Positions 1 to 6,212 of a stretch of DNA of 7,181 nucleotides are shown here, piece after piece; position 1 is the first letter of the stretch, and each line of letters begins with the position of its first letter. This DNA is from JAMORN01 sp027063545 [NCBI: bacterium] (GTDB taxonomy: Bacteria; JAMORN01), in contig JAMORN010000137.1 in assembly GCA_027063545.1 (NCBI GenBank), forward strand, positions 1 to 7,181. Direction: 5' to 3'. Under the pieces are notes generated by a model that was not told the origin of the DNA, made no database searches, and saw only the letters and a program-made list of their open reading frames with translations. The position numbers were made by a program, and so were the translations under genes.

Positions 1-1
1 G

Positions 2-217
2 ATAAAACCTAAAAAGATAAAAAAGTTAGCAAAATCAAAAGAAGTTAAAGATAGATTAAATGATTATAGTTATATATTTTCAGATATACCTATAACATTT
101 TATATGTATGTATTAATAGATAATAGAGAACTTATACCTTTAGATGATATAAATAAATTATTTAAAGTAATAGACTATAATATAAAAAGAAGAAAGTTAT
201 TAAAAAAAGAGGAATAA
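2..217 (+). CDS. C-terminal fragment of an unrecognised protein (5' end outside window)
   Basis: An open frame runs from the left window edge to a TAA at 215-217 and gives 71 residues; the true start lies outside the window. I do not recognise the family. The visible part is very basic at both ends (starts IKPKKIKKLAKSKEV, ends KRRKLLKKEE) with a more hydrophobic middle (ITFYMYVLIDNRELIPL) that could form a beta strand pair, followed by a predicted helix. No membrane segment or known motif is visible. It stops only 4 bases before der, and its last codons (Lys-Lys-Glu-Glu) supply the purine-rich ribosome-binding site of der. Seventy-one codons without a stop in such AT-rich DNA, plus the tight spacing, support a real gene in the same operon. 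Function unknown. Confidence 0.6.
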   Translation: MKPKKIKKLAKSKEVKDRLNDYSYIFSDIPITFYMYVLIDNRELIPLDDINKLFKVIDYNIKRRKLLKKEE

Positions 218-221
218 AGAT

Positions 222-1595
222 ATGAGAGATGGATTACCAGTTGTAGCAATAGTAGGAAGACCAAATGTGGGAAAATCAACCCTATTTAACAGAATAGTAA
301 AAAAAAGAATAGCAATAGTTGATGAAACTCCTGGAGTTACAAGGGATAGAAAATATTATAAAATTTTATGGAATAAAAAAGAGTTTTATCTTGTTGATAC
401 TGGAGGACTTTTACCTAAAAGTGAGGATATTTTTCAGAAGTCCATAGATACCCATGTAGAGTATGCAATACAAGAGGCAGAGGTAATATTATTTTTAGTA
501 GATGGAGAGACTGGGCTTGTTGATATTGATATGGACGTGGCTGGAATGCTTCAAAGATATAAAGATACTAAACAAATAATTGTTGTTGTAAATAAACTTG
601 ATTATTATGAGGATCATACTCCAATTTATGAATTTTATAGATTAGGTTTTGATGAGGTTTTCCCTATATCAGCCTTACATGGCTATGGAGTAGGGGATTT
701 ATTAGATAAAGTGGTAAATGCTTTAGATAGAATAAATATATTAGAGGATAAAAAAGAGGAAATAAAGACAATAAATGTAGCAATAGTTGGAAAGCCAAAT
801 GTTGGGAAATCTTCACTTCTCAATAAACTTACAAGAGAAGATTTTGCAATAGTATCTGATATTCCGGGGACTACAAGGGATCCTATAGATACAATTGTTA
901 AATTTGATGATATATACTATAAATTTATAGATACAGCAGGTATAAGAAAAAAGAAGAAAATTCAGGATCATATAGAGTTTTATTCTGTAGTAAGAACAGA
1001 GAGAATGATAACAAGAAGTGATGTGATACTACTTGTTCTTGATGCATCAAGAGAACTATCAAATCAGGATGAAGAGGTTGTAAAAAGGATTCAAGATAGT
1101 GAAAAAGCAATTGTTGGTGTTGTAAATAAGTGGGATTTAGTAGAAAAATCTACTTATACTGTTGAAATTTATAAAGAGATCTTTTATAGTAAATTTCCTA
1201 GTCTAAAATATGTTCCTTTAGTTTTTGTTTCAGCAAAAACAGGGCAAAGAGTTAATAAAATTTTTAAATATATAAATGAGGTTTATAATTGGTGGAAGTA
1301 TTTTATAGAGGATCAACAAGAACTTCAAAGATATTTTAAAGAGGAAATATTAGAAAAACATCAACATAAGAGTGTTAGAAATAAAAATATTTATTTTAGA
1401 AAGATAGAGCAGGTAGATGTTTCTCCACCAACATTTCATGTATATGTTAATTTCCCTAATTTAGTAAAAGATGAATATAAAAGATACATAGCAAATAAGA
1501 TTAGAAATAAATATATTTTTACAGGAACACCTTTAAAATTTATATACAAAAAGTCAAAAGTATATACACAAGATGTTATAAAAGTTTTATATTAA
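222..1595 (+). CDS. der: Ribosome assembly GTPase Der (EngA)
   Basis: Essential double-GTPase that binds the 50S subunit precursor and helps its late maturation. The 457 residues hold two G domains in tandem and a C-terminal KH-like domain, a layout diagnostic for Der. First G domain: P-loop GRPNVGKST (12-20), TPGVTRD (36-42), DTGG (59-62), NKLD (124-127), SAL (150-152). Second: GKPNVGKSS (190-198), PGTTRD (215-220), DTAG (237-240), NKWD (302-305), SAK (337-339). The KH-like part (about 350-445) keeps PPTFHVYVN and FTGTPLKFIYK. All GTP-binding motifs are intact. The acidic linker between the G domains is short, and total length is near that remembered for thermophile Der proteins and below E. 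coli (490). ATG start with a GAGG ribosome site about 10 bases upstream. First complete gene of the operon, with plsY 20 bases downstream. Confident call. Confidence 0.97.
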   Translation: MRDGLPVVAIVGRPNVGKSTLFNRIVKKRIAIVDETPGVTRDRKYYKILWNKKEFYLVDTGGLLPKSEDIFQKSIDTHVEYAIQEAEVILFLVDGETGLVDIDMDVAGMLQRYKDTKQIIVVVNKLDYYEDHTPIYEFYRLGFDEVFPISALHGYGVGDLLDKVVNALDRINILEDKKEEIKTINVAIVGKPNVGKSSLLNKLTREDFAIVSDIPGTTRDPIDTIVKFDDIYYKFIDTAGIRKKKKIQDHIEFYSVVRTERMITRSDVILLVLDASRELSNQDEEVVKRIQDSEKAIVGVVNKWDLVEKSTYTVEIYKEIFYSKFPSLKYVPLVFVSAKTGQRVNKIFKYINEVYNWWKYFIEDQQELQRYFKEEILEKHQHKSVRNKNIYFRKIEQVDVSPPTFHVYVNFPNLVKDEYKRYIANKIRNKYIFTGTPLKFIYKKSKVYTQDVIKVLY

Positions 1596-1600
1596 AGAAA

Positions 1601-1608
1601 AAAGGAGG
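1601..1608 (+). promoter_or_regulatory. Ribosome-binding site deciding the TTG start of plsY
   Basis: AAAGGAGG matches the anti-Shine-Dalgarno sequence and lies 7 bases before TTG at 1616-1618. It is the strongest plus-strand site in the window and fixes an otherwise doubtful non-ATG start; the next in-frame ATG would remove the conserved GSGNAG motif. Confidence 0.85.
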
Positions 1609-1615
1609 AAAGGCT

Positions 1616-2266
1616 TTGAGTTTACCATCAAGTTGTCCAATTCTTACTCCAAAACTTTTGGGACTTTTTATATTTTCATATCTACTTGGTTCTATACCAA
1701 CAGCAGTATGGATAAGTAAAGCATTTTGTGGTTTTGATATAAGAGAGAAAGGTTCTGGAAATGCAGGATTTACTAATGTTTTAAGAGTTTGTGGCCTTAA
1801 ATATGCTATACCTGTAGGAATAGTTGATTTATTAAAAGGATTTATACCGGTAATTTTAGCTAAGTTTCTTTATCCTTTAGATTATAATATTCATGTAATT
1901 GTGGGATTATATACTGTATTAGGTCATATCTTCCCTATTTTTGCATCTTTTAAAGGCGGTAAAGGTGTATTTACTTCGTTGGGTGTTATGGTAGGACTTT
2001 TTCCTGTTTATTCTTTTGTGGCTTTATTAGTATTTTTAATAGTTTTTTATATTAGTAAAATTGTTAGTTTAAGTTCCCTTTCTGCTACCCTTATTTTTGT
2101 GATCATATCAGTAATAGATTATTTAAAGTTTTCTAAATACATTAATAACAAAATATATCTTTATTTTGTTATTCTAGTTGGAACTTTAATATTTATCACT
2201 CATAGAAGTAATATTAAAAGACTAATAAAAGGCGAAGAGTTATCTTTTAAAAAAAGAAAGGAGTAA
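1616..2266 (+). CDS. plsY: Acyl-phosphate:glycerol-3-phosphate acyltransferase PlsY
   Basis: Integral membrane enzyme that moves an acyl chain from acyl-phosphate to position 1 of sn-glycerol-3-phosphate, giving lysophosphatidic acid, the first committed step of phospholipid synthesis in bacteria using the PlsX/PlsY route. The three family motifs are present: GSGNAG-x-TN-x-LR (46-57), GHIFPIFASFKGGKGV (103-118), and the C-terminal HRSNIKRLIKGEE (from His196). Hydrophobic segments around 14-33, 62-85, 92-109, 120-145, 149-170 and 178-195 fit a multi-pass protein. Length (216) is slightly above the usual ~200 because of a 13-residue polar N-terminal stretch before the first helix. Starts at TTG behind a strong ribosome site. 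gpsA begins 3 bases after the stop, and the last codons (Arg-Lys-Glu) double as the gpsA ribosome site. GpsA provides the substrate, which supports the assignment. Confidence 0.95.
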   Translation: MSLPSSCPILTPKLLGLFIFSYLLGSIPTAVWISKAFCGFDIREKGSGNAGFTNVLRVCGLKYAIPVGIVDLLKGFIPVILAKFLYPLDYNIHVIVGLYTVLGHIFPIFASFKGGKGVFTSLGVMVGLFPVYSFVALLVFLIVFYISKIVSLSSLSATLIFVIISVIDYLKFSKYINNKIYLYFVILVGTLIFITHRSNIKRLIKGEELSFKKRKE

Positions 2267-2269
2267 AAG

Positions 2270-3280
2270 ATGAAGAAAGTTGCAATATTGGGAGCAGGTA
2301 GTTGGGCTATTGGTTTGGGTAGTGTTTTATGGGATAATGGCCATTATATAAAGATGTGGGAGATTGATAAGAATAGAGCAGAGGAATTATCTAAAAAAAA
2401 AGTATTGTACGATAAACTACCAGATGTAAAAATTCCAGAAAATAATTTTGAGATTTCCTCTGATTTAGAATATGTGGTAAAAGATGTTGATTATATAGTT
2501 GTAGTTGTTCCAAGTGTTTATTTTAGAGGAACAATTCAGTTATTAAAAAATTTTTATAAAAATAAAATTCCAATAATTTCCGCTACAAAAGGCCTTGAAA
2601 ACAAAACATTTAAGTTTATGACTCAGATTATAGAAGAGGTGATAGAGGAGAGTTTTGGTAGGACTGTTGCTTTAAGTGGTCCTACTCATGCTGAAGAGGT
2701 TGTAAAAAGAATGCCAACAACAATAGTAAGTGCTTCAAAAAATATTAAATTGGCAAAAGAGGTTCAAAAACTTTTTTCTAATAAATATTTTAGGGTATAT
2801 AGTCATTACGATGAATTGGGAGTTCAACTATCTGGAGCAGTAAAAAACGTTATAGCAATTGCTGCTGGAATAGGAGATGGGTTGGGATTAGGAGATAATG
2901 CTAAGGCTGCTCTTATAACAAGAGGTCTTGTAGAAATGGAGCGTTTAGGAAAAGTGTTAGGGGCGCAATCAGAAACAATAACAGGACTGGCGGGTATTGG
3001 AGATTTGATTGTTACATGTACTTCAAAACATTCAAGAAATAGATATTTAGGCGAAATGCTTGGAAAAGGGAAGAAATTAAAGGATATTTTAGATGAAATG
3101 ACTATGGTTGCAGAGGGAGTCCCTACATGTGAGGCTATTTATAATTATGCAAAGAAATTAGAATTAGATCTTCCTATTGTAGTTGAGGTTTATAATATCT
3201 TATTTAAAGATAAATCTCCAAATAAAGCATTAGAGGATTTAATGAATAGAGAATTAAAACAAGAAGGTTTTTATTTATAG
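2270..3280 (+). CDS. gpsA: NAD(P)-dependent glycerol-3-phosphate dehydrogenase GpsA
   Basis: Cytoplasmic enzyme that reduces dihydroxyacetone phosphate to sn-glycerol-3-phosphate with NAD(P)H; the product feeds PlsY encoded just upstream. The 336 residues cover the whole family. The N-terminal Rossmann fold begins with the dinucleotide loop GAGSW (8-12), followed by KGLE with Lys107, SGPTHAEE (136-143), the catalytic Lys192 in VKNVIAIAAGI, the DNAKAALITRGL helix, GLAGIGDLIVTCTS, the substrate-binding SRNR (255-258), and VAEGVP near the C-terminus. No key residue is missing. The loop reads WAIGLG rather than the common WGTALA, a mild change. ATG start with AAAGGAG inside the end of plsY, suggesting coupled translation. 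merR follows after 4 bases. Confidence 0.97.
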   Translation: MKKVAILGAGSWAIGLGSVLWDNGHYIKMWEIDKNRAEELSKKKVLYDKLPDVKIPENNFEISSDLEYVVKDVDYIVVVVPSVYFRGTIQLLKNFYKNKIPIISATKGLENKTFKFMTQIIEEVIEESFGRTVALSGPTHAEEVVKRMPTTIVSASKNIKLAKEVQKLFSNKYFRVYSHYDELGVQLSGAVKNVIAIAAGIGDGLGLGDNAKAALITRGLVEMERLGKVLGAQSETITGLAGIGDLIVTCTSKHSRNRYLGEMLGKGKKLKDILDEMTMVAEGVPTCEAIYNYAKKLELDLPIVVEVYNILFKDKSPNKALEDLMNRELKQEGFYL

Positions 3281-3284
3281 AAAT

Positions 3285-3671
3285 ATGGAAAAACTTTATT
3301 ATACTATAGGTGAAGTAAGTCAACTTCTTGATATACCAGAATCAACAATAAGATATTGGGAGAAGGAGTTCCCATTTATTATTCCTAAAAAAAGGCTTCA
3401 TGGAAGAAGGGTTTATAGAAAAGATGAGATTGAAAAAATAAAACTTATAAAAGAACTTTTATATGATAAAAAATTCACAATAGAAGGAGCAAAGAAATAT
3501 TTTTATAATTTGTATCAAGAGAGTAGTTTATTTAAAAAAGTAAAAGATGTAACCCTCCCCTCTAAAAGATCTAATAAAAGAGGGGAGAATGAAAGAGCAA
3601 AGCTATTAAAAGATATAAAGAAAGAACTATTAAGTATTATAGATTTTTTGGATAACTTCTTTCTCAAATGA
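3285..3671 (+). CDS. Small MerR-family HTH transcriptional regulator
   Basis: Predicted DNA-binding protein of 128 residues. Residues 5-70 form a MerR-type winged helix: [20 protein letters not shown], then EKEFP, the wing [10 protein letters not shown], and [18 protein letters not shown]. This belongs to the branch with the RYWE-x-EFP...P-K-x-x-x-G-R-R-x-Y...TI-x-GA-K pattern, which usually lacks a metal- or drug-binding effector domain. After a polar linker (about 88-102, rich in Lys, Arg, Asn) a helix (103-127) probably mediates dimerisation. There is no cysteine, so metal sensing of the classic MerR type is unlikely. The start at ATG 3285, 4 bases after gpsA, has no good ribosome site (nearest AGAAGG is 17 bases away), so translation may depend on coupling to gpsA. 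Its last 42 bases overlap the end of the opposing chemoreceptor gene. Target genes unknown; its own lipid/Der operon is an obvious candidate, by position only. Confidence 0.88.
   Translation: MEKLYYTIGEVSQLLDIPESTIRYWEKEFPFIIPKKRLHGRRVYRKDEIEKIKLIKELLYDKKFTIEGAKKYFYNLYQESSLFKKVKDVTLPSKRSNKRGENERAKLLKDIKKELLSIIDFLDNFFLK
3555..3587 (-). terminator. GC-rich hairpin inside merR, possible terminator for the minus-strand operon
   Basis: CTCCCCTCT (3555-3563) and AGAGGGGAG (3579-3587) form a perfect 9-bp inverted repeat around a 15-base A-rich loop, exceptional in this AT-rich DNA. Read on the minus strand it starts 43 bases after the stop of the chemoreceptor gene. The stem can be lengthened by two G-T pairs and an A-T pair and is then followed by TACATCTTTTACTTTTTT, a loose T-rich tail. 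On the plus strand the tail is purine-rich, so it would not terminate merR transcription. Terminator role is inference because the T run is not directly adjacent to the stem. Confidence 0.35.
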
Positions 3672-4607
3672 ATCTAAATTGTCTAATAAATCTTGAGTAA
3701 TAGATGTTAATTCTTTTACTTTTTCTTCTATTTCTTTTTCATTATTGTTCATTTTTAATTCATATATTTCCTTAATTTTTTCATGCCATTTTTCATGATT
3801 TTCTATAATTTGATGATAATATATAGAATCTTCTTTTACCTGTTCAAATATTCCTTCTTCTCTAAATATTTTAGTTAACATACAAGAATTAGAATCAACA
3901 ATTTCAAATTCTTTTATATTATCCAATATAAAAAGTAAAAATTTATATATAGAATTAATATGAACAGATTTTATTGTATCAATTTTTAAAGATATCATAG
4001 AAATTGTAATATCTGAATCTAAAGAATTAGAGTTTTTTAAAATTTTTTCTATCTTAGTTTTTACTTGTTCAAATAATTCAACAGTTTTATCAGATGCTTT
4101 AACCATTTTATCAACAAACTCTTTTAAGTTATCAATATTTTTTGACAATCTTTCAATACTTTCAGAAATAACAGAGGTTACTTCTTTAGTTTTTATAGAC
4201 AGATTTTTTATTTCTTCTGCAATTACTGCAAAACCTTTACCTATTTCTCCAGCACGGGCTGATTCAATAGAAGCATTAAGAGATAGAATTTTTGTCATTT
4301 CAGATATGTTATTTATTAAATCTATTTGTTTTTTTATATTTTCGGTTTCTTTAATAACAAATTCGAATTCCTTTAGTTGTTCTTTTATATTGGTTATTAT
4401 AATATTATTTTCTTCATATAGAGATTCTATTATACTTGTAAATTCCTTTAAAATTGATATATTTTCTTTAGAAAAATTTGAATTTTTTATAATTTTTTCT
4501 ATATTATTTAAAAATTTAGTTTGAAGTTCTTCATTGTATACTGATATAGTCTCTAAAGTTTCAAAAACTGCCTTTAATTCATTTGAAATTATTTTTCCTA
4601 TACCCAT
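3630..4607 (-). CDS. Soluble methyl-accepting chemotaxis-type protein with C-terminal CZB zinc-binding domain
   Basis: A 325-residue protein without any membrane segment, signal peptide, PAS or HAMP domain, so it should act in the cytoplasm. Long N-terminal helices (about 1-100, heptad-like Ile/Leu/Lys/Glu) lead into the conserved chemoreceptor hairpin tip, where CheW and CheA dock: [20 protein letters not shown] (109-128) followed by IAEEIKNLS. The returning coiled coil runs to about 195. Residues 210-290 match a CZB (chemoreceptor zinc-binding) domain: His216, Cys242 in SCMLTKIF, and His271/His275 in HEKWH, the 3-His/1-Cys ligand set of this family. A terminal helix of about 40 residues follows. 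CZB receptors and cyclases of known function sense zinc or oxidants such as hypochlorite through the Zn-Cys site; the ligand here is unknown. A strong ribosome site precedes the ATG, 23 bases after the glycosidase-like gene, so the two are likely co-transcribed. The 3' end overlaps merR by 42 bases. Confidence 0.88.
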   Translation of the reverse strand: MGIGKIISNELKAVFETLETISVYNEELQTKFLNNIEKIIKNSNFSKENISILKEFTSIIESLYEENNIIITNIKEQLKEFEFVIKETENIKKQIDLINNISEMTKILSLNASIESARAGEIGKGFAVIAEEIKNLSIKTKEVTSVISESIERLSKNIDNLKEFVDKMVKASDKTVELFEQVKTKIEKILKNSNSLDSDITISMISLKIDTIKSVHINSIYKFLLFILDNIKEFEIVDSNSCMLTKIFREEGIFEQVKEDSIYYHQIIENHEKWHEKIKEIYELKMNNNEKEIEEKVKELTSITQDLLDNLDSFEKEVIQKIYNT

Positions 4608-4615
4608 CTAACTAA

Positions 4616-4623
4616 CCTCCTTT
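4616..4623 (-). promoter_or_regulatory. Strong ribosome-binding site of the chemoreceptor gene
   Basis: Read on the minus strand this is AAAGGAGG (followed by TT), 8 bases before the ATG at 4605-4607. It confirms that start and contrasts with the poor site of the gene upstream, which suggests the chemoreceptor protein is made in greater amount than its partner from a shared transcript. Confidence 0.85.
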
Positions 4624-4630
4624 ATAAATT

Positions 4631-6073
4631 TTAAATAACAAAATTTTTTACTTTTTGGTTTTCGTATTTACCAAAAATTACCTTTGATATTGCCATTCTC
4701 TGACTTTCATCAAAACCGAAAGATATGATTTTAACCCCATCAATATCTTTATAATAGTTTAAAATTTGGGGATCATCAACAAAAATCATTATAAGAGGAA
4801 TATCTAACTTATTAATTGTTTTTAAATAATTCTTTGTTTTATTATCGGCGGAATCTATTAAATAAATAATATAAGAATATTCATGCCATTTAGTATTTTC
4901 ATCTGGTACTATTTGATATATATATTTATGATAGTTCTTTAGATATTTAGTAAATGTAAAAATATCACTATATTCTTCTTGAGTCATAAATTCTTTTAAA
5001 AGTTTAGAAGGTTCTACCACACCTATTATATCAAATTCTTTAGCTTTTATAGGAAAAAATTTCTTTTTTTCGTATACATATATAGCTTCTTCAGCCATTT
5101 GATCTATATATTGTTGAAATATAGTTTGTTCAAGTTCTTCTATAGGAGATTGGGAATAAAATACTTCAAGTTTTTTTAAGAGAAACTCTATTTTATTATA
5201 GTTATCTTCTATAGTTTTAGTTATTTCCTCATATTTATATAGATTATTTATAATTTCTGGAAGTTTTTCAATGTTTCTATCTATATATAGAACATTCACA
5301 CCATTTTTTAGTCCATTATATATTAAGTATTCCAATTTATATTCTCCTAAAAGTTGGACATCAGATATATAAGCACCAATTAGCCCTATATAATTTAAAT
5401 TATTTTTCAACATATGAACAAACTTTTGAGATATGGAAGCAGGGATTTTATCAATATTAGCATATATATTATTTGATAAAAATATTATATCAATATTGGA
5501 ATTTATTAATTTTTTATATATTTCTAAGTTTTCACTAGAAAAGATATTATATATGTCTTCTTCCAATCTTCCGGGAAAGTTTTTGATTGTAGTTAGTATT
5601 CCATTTTCTTGAAGAGTTTGAATGTAAAAAGCTAAATATTTTGAAATTTCTGAAGATATTCCCATAGTATTTAGATAATTAAAATGATCAAAAGAGGCAT
5701 TTAAAGAAAAATCCATATTAATACCTATAGATTTATATATCCTAGATAATATTTCAGCATGTCTTCTTATATAATCTTCTTTATTAGTAGCTGCTATAGA
5801 GGCCAAAGAGGGTAGTTTTAATATATTATCAAATATTTTATTGTTAGAGTCTATAGAAAAATAATCTATACCAATAATAATATTATAGTCAGCTAACTCT
5901 TTAATTTTACTTATAAAATTATGAAGAGATATTATATCATCAAAATTTTTTTCTGAAATAACAACACCTAAAACTTTATAATTTTTTATTAGTTCTATTA
6001 AATCATCTGTAATATCTGGAGTTTGTATTGATACAATAAATGATTTTGATATCTTTTCCATAATACCTTCCAT
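4631..6073 (-). CDS. Degenerate family-3 glycosidase-like (NagZ-like) protein, probably inactive
   Basis: A 480-residue protein with the outline of a GH3 enzyme. Residues 5-310 follow the NagZ TIM barrel: LGVVIS (35-40), IIIGID (65-70), LPSLASIAA (87-95), TTIKNFPG (161-168), PASIS (211-215), YIGLIGA (228-234), NGVNVLYI. Residues 350-470 resemble the Rossmann-like GH3 C-terminal domain, ending VKIISFGFDESQRMAISKVIFGK-type. The active-site residues are gone: the D-x-E-G-G motif keeps only Asp70, KHFPGHG...D-x-H has become KNFPGRLEED, and the nucleophile Asp of the (S/T)-D-D loop aligns with Tyr235. Hydrolysis is therefore unlikely; a binding or structural role is more plausible (inference). There is no signal peptide. 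Start is uncertain: the first ATG (6073) has no ribosome site, while the ATG at 6061 (476 residues, MEKISKSF) has GGAAGGT just before it, at short spacing. A chemoreceptor gene follows 23 bases downstream. Confidence 0.72.
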   Translation of the reverse strand: MEGIMEKISKSFIVSIQTPDITDDLIELIKNYKVLGVVISEKNFDDIISLHNFISKIKELADYNIIIGIDYFSIDSNNKIFDNILKLPSLASIAATNKEDYIRRHAEILSRIYKSIGINMDFSLNASFDHFNYLNTMGISSEISKYLAFYIQTLQENGILTTIKNFPGRLEEDIYNIFSSENLEIYKKLINSNIDIIFLSNNIYANIDKIPASISQKFVHMLKNNLNYIGLIGAYISDVQLLGEYKLEYLIYNGLKNGVNVLYIDRNIEKLPEIINNLYKYEEITKTIEDNYNKIEFLLKKLEVFYSQSPIEELEQTIFQQYIDQMAEEAIYVYEKKKFFPIKAKEFDIIGVVEPSKLLKEFMTQEEYSDIFTFTKYLKNYHKYIYQIVPDENTKWHEYSYIIYLIDSADNKTKNYLKTINKLDIPLIMIFVDDPQILNYYKDIDGVKIISFGFDESQRMAISKVIFGKYENQKVKNFVI

Positions 6074-6116
6074 GTTAAATAAAATAAAAAAATAAGTTTA
6101 AAAGTAAAATAGTTGA

Positions 6117-6146
6117 AATATATTTTTTCCAATTTTTTATTTACAA
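6117..6146 (-). promoter_or_regulatory. Candidate promoter of the glycosidase-like/chemoreceptor operon
   Basis: On the minus strand TTGTAA (6146-6141, four of six matches to TTGACA) and TATATT (6122-6117, five of six matches to TATAAT) are separated by 18 bases. Transcription would begin near 6110, leaving a leader of about 35-50 bases before the two possible starts. Such matches arise easily at this base composition, so the call is tentative. Confidence 0.35.
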
Positions 6147-6192
6147 CTTCATATCAGGTTATATTTTCTATACAATTTAGTTTACATAACAC

Positions 6193-6211
6193 ATATTATA
6201 CGAAATAATAT
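6193..6211. repeat. Short inverted repeat just after the dnaA stop
   Basis: ATATTAT (6193-6199) and ATAATAT (6205-6211) are perfect 7-bp arms around the 5-base spacer ACGAA. It begins immediately beyond the dnaA stop codon and overlaps the TATAAT hexamer. With only A-T pairs and no following T run it would be a weak RNA hairpin; it could equally be a protein-binding site or chance. Confidence 0.4.
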
Positions 6212-6212
6212 A

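Larger units (their letters stand above)
6074..6212. other. 139-base intergenic region between dnaA and the glycosidase-like gene
   Basis: Extremely AT-rich, non-coding, and the largest gap in the window. Reading the minus strand from dnaA, it holds an AT-only inverted repeat right after the dnaA stop, a perfect TATAAT (6195-6200) without a convincing -35 partner, a better -35/-10 pair nearer the next gene (6117-6146), and a T-rich leader without a ribosome site. An imperfect dyad (TTGAAA at 6113-6118, TTTCCAA at 6126-6132) sits over the -10 and could be an operator, though by chance such patches are common in AT-rich DNA. No clear DnaA-box cluster (TTATCCACA type) was seen. Confidence 0.6.

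Noticed and set aside
925-1110. Minus-strand open frame of 61 codons inside der
   Set aside because: Lies wholly within the conserved second GTPase domain of der, has no ribosome site and encodes low-complexity Leu/Phe/His-rich sequence; a shadow frame.
1616-1690. Lipoprotein-type signal at the PlsY N-terminus because of Cys7
   Set aside because: No basic-hydrophobic stretch precedes the Cys; the hydrophobic helix comes after it and is the first membrane helix of PlsY.
3555-3587. Terminator for the plus-strand der-merR operon
   Set aside because: It lies before the merR stop and is followed by purines on that strand, so it cannot end merR transcription.
4306-4524. Plus-strand open frame of 72 codons inside the chemoreceptor gene
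   Set aside because: It is antisense to coiled-coil codons, giving an Ile/Phe/Ser-rich string typical of shadows; no ribosome site and no neighbours in that direction.
4631-6073. Active beta-N-acetylhexosaminidase NagZ
   Set aside because: Overall fold similarity is clear, but the nucleophile Asp, the D-x-E-G-G motif and the His of the KHFPG loop are missing, so an enzyme name would mislead.
6074-6212. Replication origin next to dnaA
   Set aside because: The gap is AT-rich but short, with no repeated DnaA-box-like 9-mers; TGTGTTATG on the minus strand matches the reversed box poorly. The flank upstream of dnaA, where an origin is more often found, is outside the window.
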